Source: Crocinitomicaceae bacterium (GTDB lineage: Bacteria; Bacteroidota; Bacteroidia; Flavobacteriales_D; Crocinitomicaceae). Taken from it: a stretch of DNA of 64,000 nt. The position numbers and the translations under genes are program-made. The DNA is taken from assembly GCA_017983465.1 (NCBI GenBank), contig JAGOBK010000002.1:372001-436000 (forward strand). Reading direction: 5' to 3'. Position 1 is the first letter of the stretch. Each line of letters begins with the position of its first letter. The notes below the pieces were generated by a model. It was not told where the DNA came from. It made no database searches and saw only the letters and a list, made by a program, of their open reading frames with translations. Below are positions 19,740 through 27,882 of the stretch, piece by piece.

Positions 19740-20090
19740 TTAACCCAACAAATTGGTCTTTTCATTTGGAAACACCAGGGATGGTTTGAATGTTTTCGCC
19801 TCTTCAAAGTCCATGTAACCATAACCAATAATGATGATGATGTCGTCAACTGCAACTCTGCGCGCTGCAGGGCCATTGAGACAAATCATTCCGGATTCAC
19901 GATCACCTTTGATCACGTAAGTCTCGAAACGCTCACCGTTATTGATGTTGACAATTTGAACGCGCTCACCTTCAATCAAATTTGCAGCTTCCATTAATGC
20001 CTCATCAATGGTAATGCTACCGATGTAGTTCAAGTCAGCCTGTGTGACACGAACGCGGTGAATTTTAGATTTTAGAGCTTGAATTAACAT
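19740..20090 (-). CDS. panD: Aspartate 1-decarboxylase proenzyme
   Basis: A 116-residue PanD, the pyruvoyl enzyme that makes beta-alanine from aspartate for pantothenate. From the chosen ATG at 20090 the self-cleavage site Gly24-Ser25 falls at its canonical position in YIGSITID, which fixes this start; the 19-residue longer reading is rejected. The normal PanD features follow: [15 protein letters not shown] and the NGPAARR loop near residue 72-78. It lies 37 bases downstream of panC, and the two supply both precursors' last steps of pantothenate (beta-alanine and condensation). Confidence 0.96.
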   Translation of the reverse strand: MLIQALKSKIHRVRVTQADLNYIGSITIDEALMEAANLIEGERVQIVNINNGERFETYVIKGDRESGMICLNGPAARRVAVDDIIIIIGYGYMDFEEAKTFKPSLVFPNEKTNLLG

Positions 20091-20127
20091 AATATTTTCC
20101 GCGGCAAAAATAAATGAAATAAACGGA

Positions 20128-20970
20128 TTAGAATAATAAATTGTCAATCAGACGCACACTTCCACAATGAGCAGCGATGCAGCATATTTGATTTTCTTGC
20201 CAATCCTTTAACTCATGGAGTGTTTCTGGATCGACAATCGCAAGGTATTCAAGGGATAAGGAACCCTGTTCAAATAAGCTTCGAGCAGCGACTAATGTTT
20301 CCTGAATGGAATGCTTACTATTTGATGCTTCGACAAAACGCAAGGTTTCAATAATAATCAAGGCATCTTGGCGCTCTTCTTTACTTAAGCGCATATTTCG
20401 ACTGCTCATCGCTAATCCGTTGGATTCTCGTACCGTTGGACAAGCAATTATGCGTGTTTGAAAACCGAAATGTTTGGTTAAAAGTCTGATAATCGCCAAT
20501 TGTTGGAAGTCTTTTTGTCCAAAATAGGCCTGATTTGCCTCCACCAAGCGAAAAAGATTGTGCACAACATGCACCACCCCTTCAAAATGTCCGGGACGAA
20601 AAGCACCTTCCAAAACACGTCCAATAGAACCGAGTTCCATGGGAACGAATCCATCGTTTTTAGGGTACAATTCTGCTTCATCTGGTGCGAAAACAACACA
20701 ATTAGTCAAGCCTTCCAACAATGTCAAATCAGCCTCCAGCGTTCTTGGATATTGCTTCAAGTCCTCGCTGTTGTTGAATTGTTTAGGATTAACGAAAATA
20801 CTGATAAGGGTATAATCGTTCTCATCTGCCGACTTTTTAATCAGACTTAGATGTCCATCGTGTAACGCACCCATCGTTGGAACAAATCCAAGCGTTTGGG
20901 AGTTTTCGTTCAGCTTTTGACGAAACTGATGCAGCTCTTTTGCAGTATGAATGACCTTAACTTTAGACAT
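20128..20970 (-). CDS. panC: Pantothenate synthetase
   Basis: A 280-residue pantoate-beta-alanine ligase. The HIGH-like motif is in [16 protein letters not shown] (about residues 29-44), FGQKDFQQL lies near 150, and the KMSKS-like segment MSSRNMRLS is near 187. It condenses pantoate with the beta-alanine made by PanD, using ATP. It starts from the ATG at 20970, preceded by TAGCTTTG at 20991-20998. First gene of the panC-panD-heptose adenylyltransferase run, divergent from the starch-synthase-like gene with 85 bases between starts. Confidence 0.96.
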   Translation of the reverse strand: MSKVKVIHTAKELHQFRQKLNENSQTLGFVPTMGALHDGHLSLIKKSADENDYTLISIFVNPKQFNNSEDLKQYPRTLEADLTLLEGLTNCVVFAPDEAELYPKNDGFVPMELGSIGRVLEGAFRPGHFEGVVHVVHNLFRLVEANQAYFGQKDFQQLAIIRLLTKHFGFQTRIIACPTVRESNGLAMSSRNMRLSKEERQDALIIIETLRFVEASNSKHSIQETLVAARSLFEQGSLSLEYLAIVDPETLHELKDWQENQICCIAAHCGSVRLIDNLLF

Positions 20971-20990
20971 AGGATTGAGAGAATCGTCGA

Positions 20991-20998
20991 CAAAGCTA
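20991..20998 (-). promoter_or_regulatory. -7 element TAGCTTTG of panC
   Basis: TAnnTTTG match on the minus strand, about 20 bases upstream of panC, back-to-back with a plus-strand -7 element at 21030. Two divergent promoters therefore share a gap of about 30 bases. Confidence 0.45.
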
Positions 20999-21029
20999 TT
21001 GCTTTTTATGAAAGTTCATTTAAATTTCT

Positions 21030-21037
21030 TAATTTTG
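21030..21037 (+). promoter_or_regulatory. -7 element TAATTTTG upstream of the starch-synthase-like gene
   Basis: TAnnTTTG match 18 bases before the ATG at 21056. It would drive the run of starch-synthase-like gene, DUF4270 gene and glmS. No canonical -33 TTG at usual spacing. Confidence 0.42.
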
Positions 21038-21055
21038 TACTCCTATCACTACTGA

Positions 21056-21877
21056 ATGGAAAAGAAAAAAATCCTTTTTATTTCGCAAGAAATCTTCCCT
21101 TTTTTACCGAAATCCGATATTTCATCGACAGCGCGCAGATTACCGCCACTTGTACAAGATCTTGGAAAAGAAATTCGTGTGTTTACACCTCGTTTTGGTG
21201 CAATCAACGAAAGAAGACACCAATTGCATGAAGTTATTCGTCTATCCGGATTGAATATTTGTATTGACGATCACGACCACCCACTGATTATTAAAGTGGC
21301 TTCTGTTGCGGCGGCAAGAATGCAGGTATATTTCATTGATAACGATGACTATTTCAAACGCAAAACAACCTTGCAAGACGACAAAGGCAACTGTTTTCCT
21401 GATAATGATGAACGTTCCATGTTCTTCTCCCGAGGAGTTTTGGAAACGGTTAAGAAATTAGGTTGGCAACCAGACGTGATTCATTGTCACGGTTGGATGA
21501 CTGGAATCATGGCATTGTACATCAAACACGTATACAACAAAGATCCTCATTTCAAGGATACGAAAGTGGTGATTAGTTTGTACAACGATGACTTTGCATC
21601 TCCATGGGATAAACGTTTTCATGAAAAATTAGCCTTCGAAGGATTTCCTCAAGAAATCAGCAATAAGTTGTTAGATCCAACGCACGAAAACATCATGCGT
21701 GTGTTTGCTGAAAATGCGGACGGAATTAACATCGCTTGTGAAAATTTAGCGCCAAATTTGAAAGCTATTTTTGATGAATCTACAAACCTCAAATTAGCGT
21801 ACGTTGCTGAAGAAAACCAAGGAAAAGAACTTTCTGCTTTCTTCGACAAAGTAATGGAAGAATCTGTTTTAGCTTAA
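21056..21877 (+). CDS. Stand-alone starch/glycogen synthase N-terminal (GT5) domain protein
   Basis: A 273-residue protein matching only the N-terminal Rossmann half of GT5 glycogen synthases (about 475-500 residues); the second GT-B half is absent and no remnant follows. Family-like blocks are the ILFISQEIFPF start, the VFTPRFGAINERRH strand and DVIHCHGWMTG at 140-150. The ADP-glucose loop normally KTGGL reads KSDIS at 19-23, and the usual HDW reads HGW at 145-147, so glucan synthesis looks unlikely. It is 21 bases upstream of a DUF4270 lipoprotein gene and heads a run ending in glmS. I recall the same grouping in other Bacteroidota. Function unknown; perhaps a sugar-nucleotide sensor or scaffold (inference). 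Confidence 0.85.
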   Translation: MEKKKILFISQEIFPFLPKSDISSTARRLPPLVQDLGKEIRVFTPRFGAINERRHQLHEVIRLSGLNICIDDHDHPLIIKVASVAAARMQVYFIDNDDYFKRKTTLQDDKGNCFPDNDERSMFFSRGVLETVKKLGWQPDVIHCHGWMTGIMALYIKHVYNKDPHFKDTKVVISLYNDDFASPWDKRFHEKLAFEGFPQEISNKLLDPTHENIMRVFAENADGINIACENLAPNLKAIFDESTNLKLAYVAEENQGKELSAFFDKVMEESVLA

Positions 21878-21898
21878 TTCATCATACGCGCATTCAAC

Positions 21899-23182
21899 AT
21901 GAGAGGACTTTCATCTATTCTACTAGGATTGCTCATTTTCTTCGTTTCTTGTCAAAAGAACAAGCATGAAATTGGAAAGCCAGCGATTGACCAAGATCAA
22001 TTGTTAAATGGAATTACTACGGATACATTCGATTTAATCACCTACACCATTAATGAGGATTCTGCCATAACTGATAATATGGCGAATGTCCTGTTGGGTA
22101 GTTACGTGGATCCAAAATTTGGAAAAGTTTCAGCTGAATTCTACACAGAATTTCGCCTAAAATCTTTGAATCCGGTTTTTGGTGACATTGGAACCATTGT
22201 CTATGATTCATGTGTATTGGCTTTGCAATACGTTGGTTACTACGGAGATCTAAGCGCTCAAAACTTTGAGGTGTATGAGTTAAACGATAGCTTGTCAATG
22301 GACACCGTCTATTATGATTTTTCAACGAAACCAGTAAAACCTGGTAATCTAGTGGTGAACGGAATGGGAACGATTACCCCAAAACCCTTATCTAACACAG
22401 TTGTGAATGGCGATACGCTTGCACCACAGTTGCGTATTCCATTGGACACAAATTTTGCGAAAAGTATCTTGGAAGAATCAACAAGTGGAAACGGAACCTT
22501 TGCATCGAATGTGAATTTTCAAACCTTCTTCAAAGGATTCAAAGTGAAAGTAAACAATCCTTCTCAAGTGATTGGTAAAGGTGGAATCTTCTATTTTAAC
22601 ATCAACAATAACGCTGCATCGAAGCTAAGCATCTATTACACCCAAAATGGCGTGAAGAAAAGCTACGATATCGTGATGAATAGTCTTGCAGCGGATTTTG
22701 TGCACATCGATACTGATCAATCGGGAACACCTTTGCAGATGGTACTTCAGGATAGCACGAAAGGACAATCAACTTTTTATGCGCAAGCATTTCGTCAAAG
22801 AGCGGTTATTAAAATACCTGGATTAGACAACTTACCTAAGAACGTTGTGGTTCACCGGGCTGACTTAACACTTCCCGTGCAATTTCAAAATGGATACCGT
22901 TACAAACCAGGCTCAGCTGTTTCTGTCGCGGCACGTCTAAAGGCAAGTGACACGAGACTTTCAAACTTAAATGTTGTTGGTGCTTTCGTTGATAGTAAAA
23001 AACATTTTGCGATCGATTTAAGAACCTATACACAAGCGTTAATCGCTGATAATATTGATAATACTGGTGTTGTTGTTTCTCCCGTTTTCTTTAGAAATTC
23101 GGCAGAACGCATCGTTTTTAATGGTCCTAACACGATCAATAAAATGAAACCTAAATTAATTTTGACTTATACAACGTATTGA
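21899..23182 (+). CDS. DUF4270-family lipoprotein
   Basis: A 427-residue protein with a lipoprotein signal (LLIFFVSCQKN, lipobox Cys19). The body resembles the Bacteroidota DUF4270 family, with an early ITTDTFDLITYT segment, a LLGSYVDPKFGKVSAEFYTEFRL-type block around residue 65-85, and a C-terminal block near 300-427 typical of a beta-sandwich. Predicted to be lipid-anchored in the outer membrane or on the surface. Function is not established. Flanked closely by the starch-synthase-like gene (21 bases) and glmS (3 bases), so it is part of the same operon. Confidence 0.85.
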   Translation: MRGLSSILLGLLIFFVSCQKNKHEIGKPAIDQDQLLNGITTDTFDLITYTINEDSAITDNMANVLLGSYVDPKFGKVSAEFYTEFRLKSLNPVFGDIGTIVYDSCVLALQYVGYYGDLSAQNFEVYELNDSLSMDTVYYDFSTKPVKPGNLVVNGMGTITPKPLSNTVVNGDTLAPQLRIPLDTNFAKSILEESTSGNGTFASNVNFQTFFKGFKVKVNNPSQVIGKGGIFYFNINNNAASKLSIYYTQNGVKKSYDIVMNSLAADFVHIDTDQSGTPLQMVLQDSTKGQSTFYAQAFRQRAVIKIPGLDNLPKNVVVHRADLTLPVQFQNGYRYKPGSAVSVAARLKASDTRLSNLNVVGAFVDSKKHFAIDLRTYTQALIADNIDNTGVVVSPVFFRNSAERIVFNGPNTINKMKPKLILTYTTY

Positions 23183-23185
23183 TTT

Positions 23186-25030
23186 ATGTGTGGAATTGTA
23201 GCATATATTGGCAAAAAGGAGGCATTTCCGATTGTCGTTAAAGGATTAAAAAGATTAGAGTACCGTGGATACGATAGCGCTGGAGTAGCTTTATTACACG
23301 ATGGCGACTTAAATGTTTATAAGAAGGCCGGAAAAGTAAGCGTGATGGAAGAGTTTGCCCTCGGACATGACGTCGCTGGACATGCAGGAATTGGACACAC
23401 ACGTTGGGCTACGCACGGCGAACCATCTGATGTCAATGCACATCCACATACCTCTATGGATGGTAAAATTGCCTTGATTCACAACGGAATTATTGAAAAT
23501 TACGATGTTCTCAAACGCGAACTTCAAAACCAAGGATACATTTTTAAAAGTGAAACAGATACCGAAGTGATTGTTCACTTGGTGGATTACATCAGCAAAA
23601 AAGAAAATGTATGGTATGGTGAAGCATTGCGCTTAGCCTTATCACAAGTTCATGGCGCATATGCCATCGTTGCTTTATCAAAAGATTATCCAAATCGATT
23701 AGTAGCAGCAAGAAAAAGTAGTCCGTTAGTAATTGGAATCGGAGCAGAAGGAGATTTTTATTTAGCCTCTGATGCTACACCAATTGTGGAGTACACGAAG
23801 AAAGTTGTTTACTTAGATGACGAAGAAATTGCTGTCATCGACCTTGAAGAAGGATTAAAACTATACAATATTGCCGATCAAGAACGCACACCTTTTTTCC
23901 AGCAATTGGAAATGGAATTGGAAGCGTTAGAGAAAGGTGGATATGAGCATTTTATGCTCAAAGAAATTCATGAGCAACCACGTTCTATTCACGATTGTTT
24001 CCGTGGACGATTGAACGCTGAGGAAGCATGGGTTAACCTTGGTGGATTGCGTGAATATGAGCAAAAAATGATTACTGCAAATCGCTTAATCATTGTCGCA
24101 TGTGGTACATCTTGGCACGCTGGACTAGTAGGTGAATACCTCATCGAAGACTTAGCTCGAATCAATGTAGAAGTTGAATACGCGAGTGAATTCCGCTACC
24201 GTAATCCCATTTTGAATGAGAATGATGTGGTAATCGCCATTTCACAATCAGGAGAAACGGCCGATACTTTGGCTGCCTTAGAATTAGCAAAGTCTAAAGG
24301 GGCAACCATCCTTGGAATTTGTAATGTTGTCGGTTCATCTATTTCACGTTTGACGGATGGTGGATCTTACACCCACGCTGGACCAGAAATCGGTGTAGCA
24401 TCGACAAAAGCATTTACAGCACAAGTAACGGTTTTAACCTTAATGGCACTGTCATTAGCGCACAAAAAGGGAACGATCAGCGAAACACATTTTAGAACCT
24501 TGTTAGCGGAATTAGAAGCAATTCCAGAGAAAGTAAAACAAGTGCTTGAAACGGATTCCTTAATTGAACAAATCGCAGCTGAATACAAGGATGCATCTAA
24601 CGCTTTGTACTTAGGACGAGGAAGTTCTTTCCCTGTTGCCTTAGAAGGCGCATTGAAATTAAAAGAGATTTCATATATCCATGCCGAAGGATATCCTGCT
24701 GCTGAAATGAAACATGGTCCGATTGCCTTAATCGACGAAAACATGCCGATTTTTGTAATTGCGACACAAGGAAATTCATACGAGAAAGTTGTTTCAAACA
24801 TTCAAGAAGTGAAGGCACGAAAAGGAAAAGTCATCGCGGTAGTAACAGAAGGAGATATCCAAGTACGTGAAATGGCTGACCATGTGATCGAAATTCCTGA
24901 AACGAATGAGTTCCTAGTTCCATTATTGGCAACGATTCCGTTCCAATTACTTTCCTACCATATCGCAGTAATGCGTGGCTGTAATGTTGACCAACCAAGA
25001 AACTTGGCGAAGTCGGTTACGGTGGAATAG
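23186..25030 (+). CDS. glmS: Glutamine-fructose-6-phosphate aminotransferase (isomerizing)
   Basis: A 614-residue GlmS. The N-terminal glutaminase domain starts at catalytic Cys2 (MCGIVAYIG), with GHTRWATHGEPS near residue 70 and HNGIIENY near 97. Two SIS isomerase domains follow (about 290-430 and 460-600; CGTSWHAG and SQSGETADT are visible), and the protein ends NLAKSVTVE, which is typical. It makes glucosamine-6-phosphate, the first committed step to UDP-GlcNAc for peptidoglycan and lipopolysaccharide. The gene is 3 bases after the DUF4270 gene. No glmS ribozyme is seen upstream, as expected outside Firmicutes. Confidence 0.97.
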   Translation: MCGIVAYIGKKEAFPIVVKGLKRLEYRGYDSAGVALLHDGDLNVYKKAGKVSVMEEFALGHDVAGHAGIGHTRWATHGEPSDVNAHPHTSMDGKIALIHNGIIENYDVLKRELQNQGYIFKSETDTEVIVHLVDYISKKENVWYGEALRLALSQVHGAYAIVALSKDYPNRLVAARKSSPLVIGIGAEGDFYLASDATPIVEYTKKVVYLDDEEIAVIDLEEGLKLYNIADQERTPFFQQLEMELEALEKGGYEHFMLKEIHEQPRSIHDCFRGRLNAEEAWVNLGGLREYEQKMITANRLIIVACGTSWHAGLVGEYLIEDLARINVEVEYASEFRYRNPILNENDVVIAISQSGETADTLAALELAKSKGATILGICNVVGSSISRLTDGGSYTHAGPEIGVASTKAFTAQVTVLTLMALSLAHKKGTISETHFRTLLAELEAIPEKVKQVLETDSLIEQIAAEYKDASNALYLGRGSSFPVALEGALKLKEISYIHAEGYPAAEMKHGPIALIDENMPIFVIATQGNSYEKVVSNIQEVKARKGKVIAVVTEGDIQVREMADHVIEIPETNEFLVPLLATIPFQLLSYHIAVMRGCNVDQPRNLAKSVTVE

Positions 25031-25313
25031 GCAGAGCCGTTACAAACGTAGAACGATTCGTTCATCACAATTGTATCTTATGCTGGATAGCTCTCTATAA
25101 TTTTTTGAAGAGGTAATTTTATCGTGCCCCCTATTTGGTTAAACAAAACGTAAGTTGAATAATTCAGCGTTCATCATGGGGATGATTCAAATCCGTCAAC
25201 AAAGATTTTCTCTGTAAATCATCTGCATAATGTGCACCGATAATTGACATAAGTTAGTTGGGGTATTCATGTATTAATGTTAAATTTAGTCTGATATTCC
25301 AAATAATTCAAGA
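25031..25313. other. Longest intergenic stretch in the window (283 bases)
   Basis: AT-rich gap between glmS and the GT-C-like membrane protein gene. I see no open reading frame, tRNA, clear -7 element or terminator. A short GAACG/CGTTC inverted repeat lies near 25061-25073 without a T-run. This is the left border of the AT-rich block. Confidence 0.5.
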
Positions 25314-27404
25314 ATGGTTAAAACTGTTTTAAAGAAGCATATAGTCCTCCTCATTTTGCCGATTATTTATGCATTCTTCTGCATTCACAATACAAATAAA
25401 TCGCAAAATTCATTTATAAAAACGGTTGATCCAGAGTACATCCATCTAATGAGCTCCATTAATCTGGCAGATGGACATGTACACATACAAAGTATCGAAA
25501 GTCCGGCTACTCCCTTGTATGTTTTGGGAGCTATTACATCTAAAATCACCTGTTTCGTTTCATCCAGCGATTCTTTAAAAGAAGATTTCATCTCAAATCC
25601 CGAGAAATACATCTATGTATTAAGATGGGTTTTATTAATATTAACGACACTTTCCCTTTTTATTCTTGGGTACGTTGTACACAAAGTTAGCCATAGTCCC
25701 TTGACTGCGATTATGTTTCAATTAGCTCCCTTTCTGTCCCTCGACATCATGTTTACATCTACGATATTTACACCGGATCATTTCCTCGTAATTGTGATGT
25801 TGTTGTATATGGCTGTACTATTTAACTACATGCATCAGGAAAAAAATACAGATGATATGAAAAGCGCTATTTACTTTTCGCTTTTCACAGCAATGGGATG
25901 TGCTACGAAAATCACCTTTTTACCGATAGTCATTTTTCCATTTTTCATTTTATCAAATACAAAACAAAAGATTGTATATATTCTTTCCACTGGACTACTT
26001 ATCCCATTGTTTGCGTTCACAGCGACAGTTCAATATGAAAGATTCATTAGTTGGGTGCAAGGCTTGATCTTCCATTCTGGAAATTATGGTACCGGTGAGG
26101 AAAAGATTATTTCGAGCTCATCTTTTATAAACAATCTAGGAAAAATTGTGGGAACCGAAATACCGTTTATCATCATATGCCTTCTACTGCTTATTTGTGT
26201 ATTCTTTTTACTCATAAGTAAAAAGAAAAATCATCAGAACAGGATCATCATTGGCCTATTATGCACTCTTATTTCCCATATTATTTTAGTGTCAAAACAT
26301 TTTGCCATTCGCTACTTAACTCCATCCATACTATTAGGTGTTCTAGGAATCTATCTACTCATCATGGTTTTTTCACACACGAAGAAAACGCAAAAAATAC
26401 TCATGGTGTGTTTTATTGTCATGTTTCCTTTACTGGCATTTAAGAAGATCTACACGATAAATGACCACCATTTGAATTATACGAACTCTAGAAATAGTGC
26501 ACACGCATATTTAGAGAAGAACTTGAAGGGCTTGCCAATTTTAATTATTCCTAATTATTTCGGATCAGCTACAAAAGAGTATTCCTTATGGTTTGCCTCT
26601 AAATGGGTGGGAAGAAATGCCGGTGAATACATTGATGACATGAATAAAGAATGTCCGGACTCCTATTTTTTTATTCCCGAAGAGCAAAAATATTACAATT
26701 GGAGAAATGAAATAAGTTTATTCGATATACTTAAAAGCCATCATGTTTTAAATCTGTACATATCACTGGACGCAACGAAACGCAAGGAAGAGGCTTTCGG
26801 AAAAGAGATCCTTAAAAAGATAAACGCGTATAATAGTCCAAACGATTCGATCATAAAAATTAATTACCTATTTCATCAAAAGTATGACATGATATGTCAA
26901 CTTATCATTGATACAGCAAGATTAGTGAAGACCTATCATTTTAATGATGCCTTTTGTGATATGGAAAGAATATCAACGGATGAAAAGTATTACCTAACGT
27001 ATACTAGTTCAACGTTATTCAAAAACCATCATTTGCGTTCCTCTGAGAAATCCTTCTCAGGTAAGTTTTCTGAAAAACTCACACAAGAAAAGATGTATGG
27101 AACTGGTTGTACCATTGATAATGTTCAAGTCGGCGACTATTTTGAAGCAACAATTTGGAAACACTCAAGTGACGATGATTATTTATTACTCTGCACTGCA
27201 AAAAATCCAGATGATTTATATGTGGCCAGTAATACGGTCCTTGAAGAAAAAGATGGATGGAAAAAAATTAAATTAAGTATATCAGTTGTTCAACCGATCG
27301 TTGGAAATAAGTTGAATTTTTATTCGTGGTATACCGGAAATGGCACCTGTTATTGCGATGATTTTAACCTAATCATGGGTAGAATTAAAAAAGGGTCCAA
27401 ATAA
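25314..27404 (+). CDS. Polytopic GT-C-like membrane protein with C-terminal jelly-roll-like domain
   Basis: A 696-residue protein I do not recognise at family level. The first half has about nine hydrophobic segments (near 8-25, 100-122, 128-150, 155-172, 185-215, 218-240, 283-302, 310-325, 335-375). A large extracytoplasmic loop follows the first one and carries DPEYIHL at 39-45. That layout matches GT-C glycosyltransferases that use polyprenyl-linked sugars. Residues 395-540 are soluble. Residues 550-690 look like a carbohydrate-binding jelly roll: FSGKFSEKL, YFEATIWKHS, DGWKKIKLS and YCDDFNLIM follow the usual order. Base composition and codons (ATA, AAA, TTA) are more AT-rich than the flanking genes, suggesting transfer. 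Confidence 0.6.
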   Translation: MVKTVLKKHIVLLILPIIYAFFCIHNTNKSQNSFIKTVDPEYIHLMSSINLADGHVHIQSIESPATPLYVLGAITSKITCFVSSSDSLKEDFISNPEKYIYVLRWVLLILTTLSLFILGYVVHKVSHSPLTAIMFQLAPFLSLDIMFTSTIFTPDHFLVIVMLLYMAVLFNYMHQEKNTDDMKSAIYFSLFTAMGCATKITFLPIVIFPFFILSNTKQKIVYILSTGLLIPLFAFTATVQYERFISWVQGLIFHSGNYGTGEEKIISSSSFINNLGKIVGTEIPFIIICLLLLICVFFLLISKKKNHQNRIIIGLLCTLISHIILVSKHFAIRYLTPSILLGVLGIYLLIMVFSHTKKTQKILMVCFIVMFPLLAFKKIYTINDHHLNYTNSRNSAHAYLEKNLKGLPILIIPNYFGSATKEYSLWFASKWVGRNAGEYIDDMNKECPDSYFFIPEEQKYYNWRNEISLFDILKSHHVLNLYISLDATKRKEEAFGKEILKKINAYNSPNDSIIKINYLFHQKYDMICQLIIDTARLVKTYHFNDAFCDMERISTDEKYYLTYTSSTLFKNHHLRSSEKSFSGKFSEKLTQEKMYGTGCTIDNVQVGDYFEATIWKHSSDDDYLLLCTAKNPDDLYVASNTVLEEKDGWKKIKLSISVVQPIVGNKLNFYSWYTGNGTCYCDDFNLIMGRIKKGSK

Positions 27405-27478
27405 CACCTAAATCTTTATCGTTTACAGAAACGTCACCACAACACATTCGCTGCCTTATCTAGTAAAACAGGAAGCAC

Positions 27479-27733
27479 CTAGAACGAAGAACTGTTCACT
27501 TCAATGGTGTCCAATGCATGTGCGAGTTCTTTATCCTTTTGCGTGATGGTATTCCCTTCGTCATGTGTTGTTAAACATACATGGACCTTGTTGTATTCAT
27601 TTGTCCACTTTGGATGATGGTTTTGTTTCTCTATTTCAACACTCGCTTTCACCATCCAATCGATGGCATCTTTAAAAGAAGAAAAAACAAAGGTTTTCTT
27701 GAGTTCGTTGTTTGATTCGGTCCAGTTGTTCAT
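27479..27733 (-). CDS. phhB: Pterin-4a-carbinolamine dehydratase
   Basis: An 84-residue PCD/DCoH-family protein from the ATG at 27733 (MNNWTESNNE); the nine-residue upstream extension is hydrophobic and not family-like. The active-site block is clear: EKQNHHPKW near residue 46-54, then YNKVHVCLTTHD near 57-68. The enzyme dehydrates 4a-hydroxytetrahydrobiopterin formed by aromatic amino acid hydroxylases. No hydroxylase is nearby, so its partner is elsewhere in the genome, or it acts in another pterin context such as Moco metabolism. Divergent from the XRE-pentapeptide regulator. Confidence 0.9.
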   Translation of the reverse strand: MNNWTESNNELKKTFVFSSFKDAIDWMVKASVEIEKQNHHPKWTNEYNKVHVCLTTHDEGNTITQKDKELAHALDTIEVNSSSF

Positions 27734-27789
27734 GTAGTAAATGTATGATAATTCTATCACCTAAAATTAAAAATGTTTTAAAATAGTAT

Positions 27790-27829
27790 AAAACAACTAA
27801 AAGTAGAGTAAAAACAACTGAAAACAACA
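27790..27829. repeat. Three phased AAAACAAC direct repeats in the phhB/XRE divergent gap
   Basis: AAAACAACT at 27790-27798 and 27811-27819 and AAAACAACA at 27821-27829. The start-to-start spacings are 21 and 10 bases, close to two turns and one turn of the helix. They sit about 20-60 bases upstream of a TAAATTTG -7 element and are plausible protein-binding sites, possibly for the adjacent XRE regulator. Confidence 0.5.
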
Positions 27830-27849
27830 ATAAAGTGAATTATATGTTT

Positions 27850-27857
27850 TAAATTTG
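27850..27857 (+). promoter_or_regulatory. -7 element TAAATTTG upstream of the XRE-pentapeptide gene
   Basis: TAnnTTTG match 25 bases before the ATG at 27883, directly downstream of the AAAACAAC repeats. No good -33 TTG, which would fit an activator-dependent promoter. Confidence 0.4.
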
Positions 27858-27882
27858 TCATCAAGCCTTTTATAAAAGAATA

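Noticed and set aside
20091..20147. Longer panD start
   Set aside because: It would move the Gly-Ser cleavage site away from residues 24-25.
23100..23190. glmS ribozyme
   Set aside because: Only 3 bases separate glmS from the upstream gene and no ribozyme-like fold is visible.
25031..25313. tRNA-like GATTCAAATCC segment in the glmS/GT-C gap
   Set aside because: No matching acceptor or anticodon stems could be drawn at tRNA length; it does not fold as a tRNA.
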